Part shown: piece after piece, positions 35,401-41,209 of the stretch
Position numbering within the stretch: position 1 is the first letter of the stretch
How the letters are laid out: each line of letters starts with the position of its first letter
Assembly: GCF_021129215.1 (NCBI RefSeq)
Contig: NZ_JAJOLP010000001.1
Span: 1,240,001 to 1,304,000, forward strand
Direction of reading: 5' to 3'
DNA from: Agromyces sp. S2-1-8
Lineage (GTDB): Bacteria > Actinomycetota > Actinomycetes > Actinomycetales > Microbacteriaceae
Length of the DNA: 64,000 bases
The notes under the pieces: generated by a model
What the model was told of the DNA's origin: nothing
The model's input: only the letters and a program-made list of their open reading frames with translations
Databases searched by the model: none
Program-made: the position numbers and the translations under genes

Positions 35401-36129
35401 GACCATGAGCACGTCGCGGTTCGCCTGCACTTCGAGCTCGCAGGTGGGGCACCGGCCGTCTTGCGTGTAGAGCGGGTCGCCCCAGGCGACCGGGCCGGCG
35501 TCGGCCACGCGGTCGGCGACGATGCGCTGCAGGCGCCCGATGCGTTCGCGGTAGACGGGCAGGATGTCGTCGAGCCGGTGCGCGCTCACCGAACCGTCGC
35601 CGAGCAGCAGCTCGACCGTGTCGTCGAGCGGCACGCCGAGCCGCGTGAGCTGCTCGGCGTAGGCGGCGAGCTGCAGCAGGGCGGTGACGCGCGCGTGCCG
35701 GGCGAGCTTCGAGTCCTGCACCCGGTACCGGCCGTCGGGCTGGCGCACGATGAAGTCGGCGAAGCCGATGAACCCCTGCCCCGGCACGGGCTCGTCGGAG
35801 AAGGTCGCCTGGAACACGACCGGCGCACCCGCCTCGAACGCCGCGATCGTGGCGTTCGTCGCCGCGGCCACCGCCTCGGCGTCGCGCACGTCGGGTCGAT
35901 CGATCTCGACGACGCCCGGCCCGAACTCGGCGCGGTACCGCTCGAGCACCCGCAGTTCGTGCGCGTCGCCGAGCTCGCCGGCACGGCGCAGCATCGGGTC
36001 GTCGAGCGGGGCGAACAGCGTGTCGCGACCGAGCTTCACGTCGAGCTCGCGCAGGAAGGCGAACTCGCAGTCGCTCGCCTTCTTGAGGTCGCTCGCACTC
36101 GTCACGACGATGCCGTTCAGCAGGTACAT
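32449..36129 (-). CDS. TM0106-type RecB-like nuclease fused to SF1 helicase
   Basis: 1226 residues, cytosolic. N-terminal about 300: RecB-family nuclease with GFADFI (motif II Asp), VQDSKLA (Asp-x-Lys) and QLAAYAEQL (the Q-x3-Y motif), plus a CPTCELE cysteine pair. Middle about 330-520: RNase H-like exonuclease domain, DLFFDFEGDPLY first acidic motif. C-terminal from about 800: Upf1/Dna2-like superfamily 1 helicase with GPPGTGKTYLAA, LLVIDEAGQFSLA, GDPQQLPQ, and VDKFQGQEA...LNVAISRAK. Known architecture, function not established; probably DNA or RNA processing or defence. GAGAGGAG precedes ATG 36129. Confidence 0.88.
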   Translation of the reverse strand: MYLLNGIVVTSASDLKKASDCEFAFLRELDVKLGRDTLFAPLDDPMLRRAGELGDAHELRVLERYRAEFGPGVVEIDRPDVRDAEAVAAATNATIAAFEAGAPVVFQATFSDEPVPGQGFIGFADFIVRQPDGRYRVQDSKLARHARVTALLQLAAYAEQLTRLGVPLDDTVELLLGDGSVSAHRLDDILPVYRERIGRLQRIVADRVADAGPVAWGDPLYTQDGRCPTCELEVQANRDVLMVGGLRVTQREPLAAAGITTIDALAASHDPVPHVMEATLDNLRAQARLQLRAEVEATEAVASGAWREGDPPLPPPVGVRDARAIAAIPEPSPGDLFFDFEGDPLYTEGDGTKWNLDYLWGMVDNSETYTAFWAHSFAEERVALERFLEFVKLRRQVHPDLHIFHYASYERTHLTSIAARHGVGEAEVDQLLADGVLVDLYPIVKRAVRVGSRSYSIKKLEPLYMGSELREADVKSGADSITEYVRAGELQALALAIGPASPVEAADAAAEAARILDDLADYNRYDCVSTLRLRDWLLAVGAREGVRPVAASLLADRAEGKIYEASPLALQLKSLVRDREERAERSAARAGGVATAIGTARRDADTEALALASAAIDYHAREAKSFWWSHYLRCDQPIESWEEHRDVLVVDPARSRAIGNWYEEPRWNSARRELLLDGRIAPGSRFSVGGDVFLLYDWPAPFPSQSTRPGQRAWSNATVVEVTDAGVRVEERGHPGITWRDLPLAIAPGAPPRADALRDAIAEWAAPIPGRAPELPLDPAMDILRRRPPRAIGGLAPLDAAHDYQSAVVESVRRLERSYLAVQGPPGTGKTYLAAHVIAALVRDHGWRIGVVAQSHSVVENVLDSVVNTAGLDGDLVAKHLKDAGEADRHGFTALARKDDVAAFAAERPGGYVIGGTAWDFCNVRRIPRASLDLLVIDEAGQFSLASTIAVSVSAKRLLLLGDPQQLPQVSQALHPEPVNASALGWVADGHDVLPPEYGYFLAESRRMHPAVAAPVSRLSYEGELRSHPVAAGRALEGVAPGVTPIPVEHEGNSTFSPEEADAVVHLVRSLIGRDWTDATDSPTGPAMSPPRPLDQRDLIVVTPYNAQLGTVREALDAAGFADVPVGTVDKFQGQEAVVAIVSLAASSAASAPRGLEFLLLKNRLNVAISRAKWAAYLVYSPGLLDGLPHRAEGVAQLSAFMRLVDARGSRAAPLEPRVAEPSVVS

Positions 36130-36253
36130 CGTGCTCCTCTCGCCGGGCGTGCTCCCAAGGTAGCGTCAGCGTGCGACATCGGTCGGGCGAGCGAGGCGGC
36201 TCGAGTGGGCCCGGGGGATGCCGCGGCCGACCCCGCGGCGTAGGGTGACGCCC

Positions 36254-36649
36254 ATGGCCGACTGGGAGCTGCTGCGGCGCCTCGCGCTCGCGCTGCCCGA
36301 CACGAGCGAGGCGGTGAGCTGGGGCTCGGCGCACTGGCGCGTGCACGGCAAGGGGTTCGTGTGGGAGCGGCCGCTGCGCAAGACCGACCTCGCGCACCTC
36401 GGCCTCGACGAGCAGCCCGGCCCGATCATGGGGGCCCGCGTCGAGGATGAACACGAGAAGCTCGGGCTCATCGACGAGGATCCCGATCTGTTCTTCACCA
36501 TTCCCCACTTCGACGGGTGGCCCGCGATCCTCGCGCGGCTCGACCGCATCGGCGACGAGCGGCTCGCCGAACTCGTCGAGGAGGCGTGGCTCGTGATGGC
36601 ACCGCCGAAGCTCGCGCGGGCACGGCTCGACGGGCGGTCGGTCGAGTAG
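36254..36649 (+). CDS. MmcQ/YjbR-family DNA-binding-like protein
   Basis: 131 residues of the CyaY-like MmcQ/YjbR fold: LALALPDTSEAVSWGSAHWRVHGKGFVWERPL and FFTIPHFDGWPAILARLDRI followed by EEAWLVMAPPKLA are diagnostic. Function in the cell is not known. TAGGGT is seven bases before ATG with no ribosome site (leaderless). The last codons and stop (SVE then TAG) are formed by the dispersed repeat GGTCGAGTAGCG. Confidence 0.88.
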   Translation: MADWELLRRLALALPDTSEAVSWGSAHWRVHGKGFVWERPLRKTDLAHLGLDEQPGPIMGARVEDEHEKLGLIDEDPDLFFTIPHFDGWPAILARLDRIGDERLAELVEEAWLVMAPPKLARARLDGRSVE

Positions 36650-36735
36650 CGAAGCGGACCGGCACAGGCGGGGCCGTGGTCTCGATACGGCGCTGCGCGC
36701 CTGCTCGACCGGCGAGTCGCGCCTACTCGACGACC
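36640..36735. repeat. Inverted pair of dispersed GGTCGAGTAG repeats
   Basis: Forward copy GGTCGAGTAGCGAAGCGGACC from 36640 and a reverse copy GGTCTCGATACGGCG...TGCTCGACC at 36678-36710, followed by a further half copy ending CCTACTCGACGACC. Two genes end inside it: MmcQ (stop 36647-36649) and TetR on the other strand (stop 36723-36725). Confidence 0.75.
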
Positions 36736-37364
36736 GGAACGTGGGACCCGAGCGCACCGCGCGCGAGCCCGAGCATGCCCTCGACCGCGTGCGTGGTCAG
36801 CTCGCCGCGGTGCGCCGAGTCGCCCCAGCGCACGAGCGCCTGGGCGTTGAGCCCGTCGACCATGCCGAGGAGCTGCCACGCGACGCCCGAGGCATCCGTC
36901 GTCTCGAAGTCGCCCGAGCGCACGCCCGCCTCGATGACGCCTTGCAGCACCGACTGCCAGGCGTCCATCTGCTCGCGCACCGCCCGGGCCAGGCTCTCGT
37001 TGCGCCGGCCGAGGGCCCAGGCCTCGACCCAGACCACCGTGACGTCGTCGCGGGTGCCGTCGAGCACGGTGCGGATGATGCCGCTGAGCTGCGCGCGCGG
37101 CCCGTCGAGCGTTGCGACGAGACCCTCGACCTCGGCGATCTCGGCGCCGACGACGGTCGAGAAGGTGCTCGCGATGAGCGACTCCATGCTCGGCACGTAG
37201 TGGGCGACGAGGGCGGGGGCGACGCCGGCCCGCGCGGCGACGGCGCGCAGGGTGACGGCCGCGAGTCCCTCTTCGAGCGCCAGGCGGTGCGCGGCCCGGG
37301 CGATGTCGCGGGTGCGCTCGTCGGGCGACTTGCGGGCGGCGCGGGGTCGGGTCGGCGTTGACAT
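36723..37364 (-). CDS. TetR/AcrR-family transcriptional regulator
   Basis: 213 residues from ATG 37364 (starts STPTRPRAARKSPDERTRDIARAAHRLA). Helix-turn-helix about residues 15-60 with GLAAVTLRAVAARAGVAPALVAHYV; C-terminal effector domain about 75-205. A short in-frame extension upstream is possible but unneeded. Divergent from the agmatine deiminase/amidase pair with an 18-bp near-palindrome between them, suggesting local control of those genes, perhaps by a polyamine-related ligand. Its stop codon lies in a dispersed repeat (C-terminus PVVE). Confidence 0.88.
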   Translation of the reverse strand: MSTPTRPRAARKSPDERTRDIARAAHRLALEEGLAAVTLRAVAARAGVAPALVAHYVPSMESLIASTFSTVVGAEIAEVEGLVATLDGPRAQLSGIIRTVLDGTRDDVTVVWVEAWALGRRNESLARAVREQMDAWQSVLQGVIEAGVRSGDFETTDASGVAWQLLGMVDGLNAQALVRWGDSAHRGELTTHAVEGMLGLARGALGSHVPVVE

Positions 37365-37395
37365 GATCACCCATTGTAGGTAATCTCGCAGCAAT

Positions 37396-37413
37396 ATTGA
37401 TCATTTGGTCAAT
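37396..37413. promoter_or_regulatory. Probable TetR operator
   Basis: ATTGATCATTTGGTCAAT, an 18-bp imperfect palindrome with 14 of 18 positions symmetric, in the only A+T-rich part of the divergent region. It is 32 bp upstream of the TetR start and about 74 bp before agmatine deiminase, a position suited to repressing both promoters. Confidence 0.65.
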
Positions 37414-37486
37414 AAAGGCGGCATCCGCAACGAACGCGAAGACCGCACCACGAACGAACCGCACCATCTCGAAGGGGAGACCACGC

Positions 37487-38521
37487 ATGGCCTGGCGCAT
37501 GCCGAGTGAGACCGCACTGCACGAGCGCACCTGGATGGCGTTCCCCCGTGAGGGGTTCACCCTCGGCGAGGAACTCGCCGAGCGCGAGCAGGGCTACGCG
37601 GCGTGGACGGCCGTCGCCCACGCCGTCGCCGAGTTCGAGCCCGTCACGATGGTCGTCGACCCGACCGAGCTCGACCGCGCCCGCCGCATGCTGAGCTCGG
37701 AGATCGAGATCGTCGAGGCCCCGCTCGACGAGTTCTGGATGCGCGACTTCGGCCCCACCTTCGTCGTCGACGACGAGCGCCCGGGCGTGCTCGGCGCCGT
37801 CGACTGGACGTTCAACGGCTGGGGCGCCCCCGAGTGGGCCGAGTGGCGCAAGTCGGCCGAGATCGCCCGCTTCGTCGCCCCGCTCGTCGGCGCCGAACTG
37901 GTGTCGAGCGTGCTCGTCAACGAGGGCGGGGGCATCCACGTCGACGGCGAGGGCACCGTGCTCGTCACCGAGACCGTGCAGCTCGACCCGCGCCGCAACC
38001 CCTACGCCGACAAGGCCCGCGTCGAGGCCGAGCTCGCCCGCACGATCGGCGCGACCAAGGTCGTGTGGCTTCCGCGCGGCCTGACCCGCGACTACGACGA
38101 GTTCGGCACCAACGGCCACGTCGACATCGTGGCGACCATCACCTCGCCCGGCAAGCTGCTGCTGCACGCGCAGCAGAACCCCGACCACCCCGACTACGAG
38201 GTCACGCGCGAGCTGCGCGCGGTGCTCGAGCAGGCGACGGATGCCGCGGGGCGGCGCTTCGAGATCGTCGACATCCCCGCGCCCGAGACGCTGCGCGACG
38301 AGGAGGGCTTCGTCGACTACAGCTACGTCAACCACCTGGTCGTGAACGACGGCATCATCGCGTGCGGCTTCGGTGAGGAGCGGGCGGATGCCGCGGCTCG
38401 CGAGATCCTCGAGGCCGCCTATCCCGGTCGGCGCGCCGTGACGGTCGACTCGCGCGACATCTTCGCCCGTGGCGGCGGCATCCACTGCATCACCCAGCAG
38501 CAGCCGGTTGTGGCCCGATGA
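37487..38521 (+). CDS. Agmatine deiminase
   Basis: Peptidyl-arginine-deiminase-fold enzyme of 344 residues hydrolysing agmatine to N-carbamoylputrescine and ammonia. The guanidine-modifying core is present: FWMRDFGPTFVVDD (about 81-94), EGGGIHVDGEGT (about 146-157), NGHVDIVATI (about 206) and the C-terminal catalytic Cys in GGGIHCITQQQP (about 336). ATG 37487 follows GAAGGGGAG. The stop overlaps the amidase start (ATGA), so the two proteins are made together; the amidase could act on the carbamoyl or another amide product, which is inference. Confidence 0.92.
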   Translation: MAWRMPSETALHERTWMAFPREGFTLGEELAEREQGYAAWTAVAHAVAEFEPVTMVVDPTELDRARRMLSSEIEIVEAPLDEFWMRDFGPTFVVDDERPGVLGAVDWTFNGWGAPEWAEWRKSAEIARFVAPLVGAELVSSVLVNEGGGIHVDGEGTVLVTETVQLDPRRNPYADKARVEAELARTIGATKVVWLPRGLTRDYDEFGTNGHVDIVATITSPGKLLLHAQQNPDHPDYEVTRELRAVLEQATDAAGRRFEIVDIPAPETLRDEEGFVDYSYVNHLVVNDGIIACGFGEERADAAAREILEAAYPGRRAVTVDSRDIFARGGGIHCITQQQPVVAR

Positions 38522-40245
38522 GCGGGTTCGACGTCGTCGAGGCGCCGATCGAGCGCCTGCGCGCCGCGCTCGAGGCGGGCGAGACCACCGCTGTCGAGCT
38601 GCTCGACGCGTATCTCGCGCGCATCGCCGCCTACGATGCGTCGGGCACAGAGACCGCGCTCAACGCGCTGGTCGTCATGAATCCGGATGCCGCGGCCGAG
38701 GCCCGTGCTTCCGACGAGCGTCGCTCGCGCGGCGAGGTGCTCGGGCCGCTCGACGGCATCCCGTACACCGCGAAGGACAGCTACCTCGCGAAGGGGCTCA
38801 CCGCGGCCGCCGGATCGCCCGCGTTCGAGCACCTCGTCGCGCAGCGCGACGCGTTCACGATCGAGCGGCTGCGCGCCGGCGGCGCCGTGCTCATCGGGCT
38901 CACGAACATGCCGCCGATGGCGAACGGCGGCATGCAGCGCGGCGTCTACGGCCGGGCCGAGAGCCCGTACAACGCCGAGTGGCTGACGAGCGCGTTCGGC
39001 TCGGGCTCGTCGAACGGGTCGGGCACCGCGACGGCGGCGTCGTTCGGCGCATTCGGCCTGGGCGAGGAGACCTGGTCGAGCGGGCGCGCGCCGGCGTCGA
39101 ACAACGCGCTGTGCGCGTACACGCCGTCGCGCGGCGTGATCTCGGTGCGCGGCAACTGGCCGCTCGTGCCGACCATGGACGTCGTCGTGCCGCACACCCG
39201 CACGATGGCCGACCTGTTCGAGCTGCTCGACGTCATCGTCGCCGACGACCCCGAGACGCGCGGCGACTTCTGGCGCGCACAGCCGTGGGTGCGGATCCCC
39301 GCGTCGTCCGCGGTGCGACCGGCGTCGTATCCCGCGCTCGCCCCGGTCGACGCGTCGGCGGCTCGTGCCGCGCTCGCCGGCAAGCGCATCGGCGTGCCCA
39401 AGATGTACATCAACGCCGACCCCGAGGCCGGCACGAACCCCGACGGCGGCATCGGCGGTGCGACCGGCGAGCGGGTCGAGACGCGCGAGTCGGTCATCGA
39501 GCTGTGGGAGGCCGCGCGCCGCGACCTCGAGGCGGCCGGCGCCGAGGTCGTCGACGTCGACTTCCCGGTCGTGACGAACTACGAGGGCGACCGCCCCGGA
39601 GCGCCGACGGTCAAGACCCGCGGGCTCGTCAGCGAGGAGTTCCTGAAGTACGAGATCGTCGACCTGTCGGCGTGGGCGTGGGAGGACTTCCTGCAGGCCA
39701 ACGGCGACCCGGCCCTCTCGACGCTCACGGGCGTCGAGGGCGCGACGATCTTCCCGCAGCCGCCGGGCGCGCTGCCCGACCGCTACACGGGCTTCGACGA
39801 CGACATCGCCGAGTATCCGGCGCAGGTGCGCGAGCACCCGTATGCGTCGTTCACCGAGATCCCCGAGCTCGAGGCGGGCGTGCGCGGCCTCGAGGAGACC
39901 CGCCGCATCGACCTCGAGCAGTGGATGGACGGGCTCGGCCTCGATGCCGTCGCGTTCCCCGCGGTCGCCGATGTCGGCCCTGCCGACATGGACGTGAACG
40001 AGGCCTCGGCCGACCTCGGCTGGCGCAACGGCGTCTGGGTCGCGAACGGCAACCTCGTGCCGCGCCACCTCGGCATCCCGACCGTGACGGTGCCGATGGG
40101 CACGATGGCCGACATCCGCATGCCGGTGGGCCTCACCTTCGCGGGACGTGCCTACGACGACACGGAGCTGCTCACGCTCGCCGCCGCCTTCGAGGCGACC
40201 GGATCGCGCCGCACCGCGCCGCCGCGCACGCCCCGCCTGGGCTAG
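38518..40245 (+). CDS. Amidase-signature enzyme
   Basis: 575 residues, amidase-signature hydrolase with the Ser-Ser-Lys layout: Lys in PYTAKDSYL (about 86) and the glycine/serine-rich GSGSSNGSGTATAAS (about 161-175) that carries the cis-Ser and, downstream, the nucleophile region SSGRAPAS. Substrate-side residues between 240 and 450 are not diagnostic, so it could be an amidase, allophanate/carbamoyl hydrolase or related. ATG overlaps agmatine deiminase by four bases. Its TAG stop shares CTAG with the stop of the convergent gene. Confidence 0.88.
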   Translation: MSGFDVVEAPIERLRAALEAGETTAVELLDAYLARIAAYDASGTETALNALVVMNPDAAAEARASDERRSRGEVLGPLDGIPYTAKDSYLAKGLTAAAGSPAFEHLVAQRDAFTIERLRAGGAVLIGLTNMPPMANGGMQRGVYGRAESPYNAEWLTSAFGSGSSNGSGTATAASFGAFGLGEETWSSGRAPASNNALCAYTPSRGVISVRGNWPLVPTMDVVVPHTRTMADLFELLDVIVADDPETRGDFWRAQPWVRIPASSAVRPASYPALAPVDASAARAALAGKRIGVPKMYINADPEAGTNPDGGIGGATGERVETRESVIELWEAARRDLEAAGAEVVDVDFPVVTNYEGDRPGAPTVKTRGLVSEEFLKYEIVDLSAWAWEDFLQANGDPALSTLTGVEGATIFPQPPGALPDRYTGFDDDIAEYPAQVREHPYASFTEIPELEAGVRGLEETRRIDLEQWMDGLGLDAVAFPAVADVGPADMDVNEASADLGWRNGVWVANGNLVPRHLGIPTVTVPMGTMADIRMPVGLTFAGRAYDDTELLTLAAAFEATGSRRTAPPRTPRLG

Positions 40246-40802
40246 GTCGAGGATGCCTCGGGCTCGACGCCCCTCGCCCACTCGGTGAGGGGCGTCGATG
40301 CTGCTCGGGCGCGCTCGAGCGCCGGCTTGTCGAAGAGTTCGAGTCGCGTCGCCGACTCGACGTGCACGCGCGTGCGGAGCAGCTTCGACGCGATGCGCTC
40401 GAGCGCGTACGCCTCGCCGCTGCCTCGATGCAGCGCGGTCGTGACGAGCAGCTCGAGCGGACGTGGCGGCACCCACGGAGCGTCGTCGTCCTCGTCCTCG
40501 GCGCCCTCGGCTTCGGCCGGCCCGTGCTCGGCGGTGTCGCCCAAGTGGATCAACCGGATGTCGGTCGCCTCGCGCTTCGCGAACACGCGGATCAGCTCAT
40601 CTCGCCGGAGCGCGAGCCGATCGGCGACCGGCAGTTCGTCGAACGTGACCCGCCCGTCGATCCTGACGATCGATCCCCGACGCGCCGCGTACTCGGCGAT
40701 CGCATCCGCGACGACGTAGGTTCGCGTGCTGTCGAGCAGGTAGGCGAGATCGCCGATCGCTCGGTGGGTCCCGTCGTCGACCCGGATCGTTCGCGTCGCC
40801 AT
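40242..40802 (-). CDS. Ribbon-helix-helix DNA-binding protein
   Basis: 186 residues. The N-terminal about 45 residues (MATRTIRVDDGTHRAIGDLA, then SRTRTY-like turn and VVADAIAEYAARRG) have the strand-helix-helix pattern of CopG/Arc/Omega-type regulators. The rest is an unrecognised domain with an acidic patch EGAEDEDDD (about 118-126) and a helical C-terminus. GAGGAA sits six bases before ATG 40802, right after a GGT-type microsatellite. An array of TGTGGA octads lies 85-224 bp upstream of the start, a candidate binding site for this protein. No toxin partner is adjacent. The function is not known. Confidence 0.75.
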   Translation of the reverse strand: MATRTIRVDDGTHRAIGDLAYLLDSTRTYVVADAIAEYAARRGSIVRIDGRVTFDELPVADRLALRRDELIRVFAKREATDIRLIHLGDTAEHGPAEAEGAEDEDDDAPWVPPRPLELLVTTALHRGSGEAYALERIASKLLRTRVHVESATRLELFDKPALERARAASTPLTEWARGVEPEASST

Positions 40803-40814
40803 CTGAAGTTCCTC

Positions 40815-40850
40815 GGTGGTGGTGGTGGTGGTGGAGGTGGTGGTGGCGGT
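40815..40850. repeat. GGT trinucleotide microsatellite in the leader of the RHH gene
   Basis: Twelve triplets, GGT x6, GGA, GGT x3, GGC, GGT on the plus strand (CCA/ACC type in the mRNA), lying immediately upstream of the ribosome-binding site of the ribbon-helix-helix gene. Such tracts can change length by slippage. Confidence 0.85.
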
Positions 40851-40886
40851 CGTCGCGTCGACTGGCGACCAACGCTTCGCCGACCG

Positions 40887-41026
40887 TGTGGATTTGTGGA
40901 CTTGTGGACGACCTGCGTGTGGATTTGTGGACTTGTGGACGACCTGCGTGTGGATTTGTGGACTTGTGGACGACCTGCGTGTGGACTTGTGGACGACCTG
41001 CGTGTGGATTTGTGGACTTGTGAACA
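40887..41026. repeat. Array of DnaA-box-like TGTGGA octads (31-bp tandem units)
   Basis: Tandem units of octads TGTGGATT, TGTGGACT, TGTGGACG plus the 7-mer ACCTGCG (period 31). Units start at 40887, 40918 and 40949; a fourth at 40980 lacks the first octad, and a fifth at 41003 ends with TGTGAACA. Thirteen intact octads in total. On the minus strand each reads NNTCCACA (TCGTCCACA, AAGTCCACA, AAATCCACA), close to DnaA boxes of high-G+C bacteria (TTGTCCACA). It lies upstream of the ribbon-helix-helix gene. Confidence 0.9.
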
Positions 41027-41209
41027 GGCTCTCGGGAAGGATGCTCCCACCGCGCGGGGTGCCGCATCGCACGCGACGGCTCATCGTCGACCGGACGCTC
41101 CGGTCCGGGGCTGGGGAGGACGAGTGCGGGCGGGGAGGAATGGCGATGGGTGCGACGGAGGGCCGGCGCGAGTGGCGCCGGAGCGCAGCGACGTCTCGAA
41201 CCCCGCGCG
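41027..41209. other. Non-coding stretch between octad array and oxidoreductase gene
   Basis: Remainder of the 407-bp gap between the ribbon-helix-helix gene and the molybdopterin oxidoreductase. It contains a short CCGGACGCTCCGG hairpin near 41093-41105 and a GGCGCGAGTGGCGCC inverted repeat near 41164-41178, either of which could end the oxidoreductase transcript. No supported gene. Confidence 0.4.

Noticed and set aside
32360..36757. Leftward open frame of 1465 codons in another frame over the nuclease-helicase gene
   Set aside because: Arg/Ala-rich shadow sequence; the helicase and nuclease motifs lie in the 32449-36129 frame.
40887..41026. Octad array as a CRISPR
   Set aside because: The units are contiguous with no unique spacers, and no cas gene is present.
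40887..41026. Octad array as the chromosomal oriC
   Set aside because: No dnaA, dnaN, recF, gyrB or rpmH nearby, and the boxes are all in one orientation in strict tandem, unlike actinobacterial oriC.
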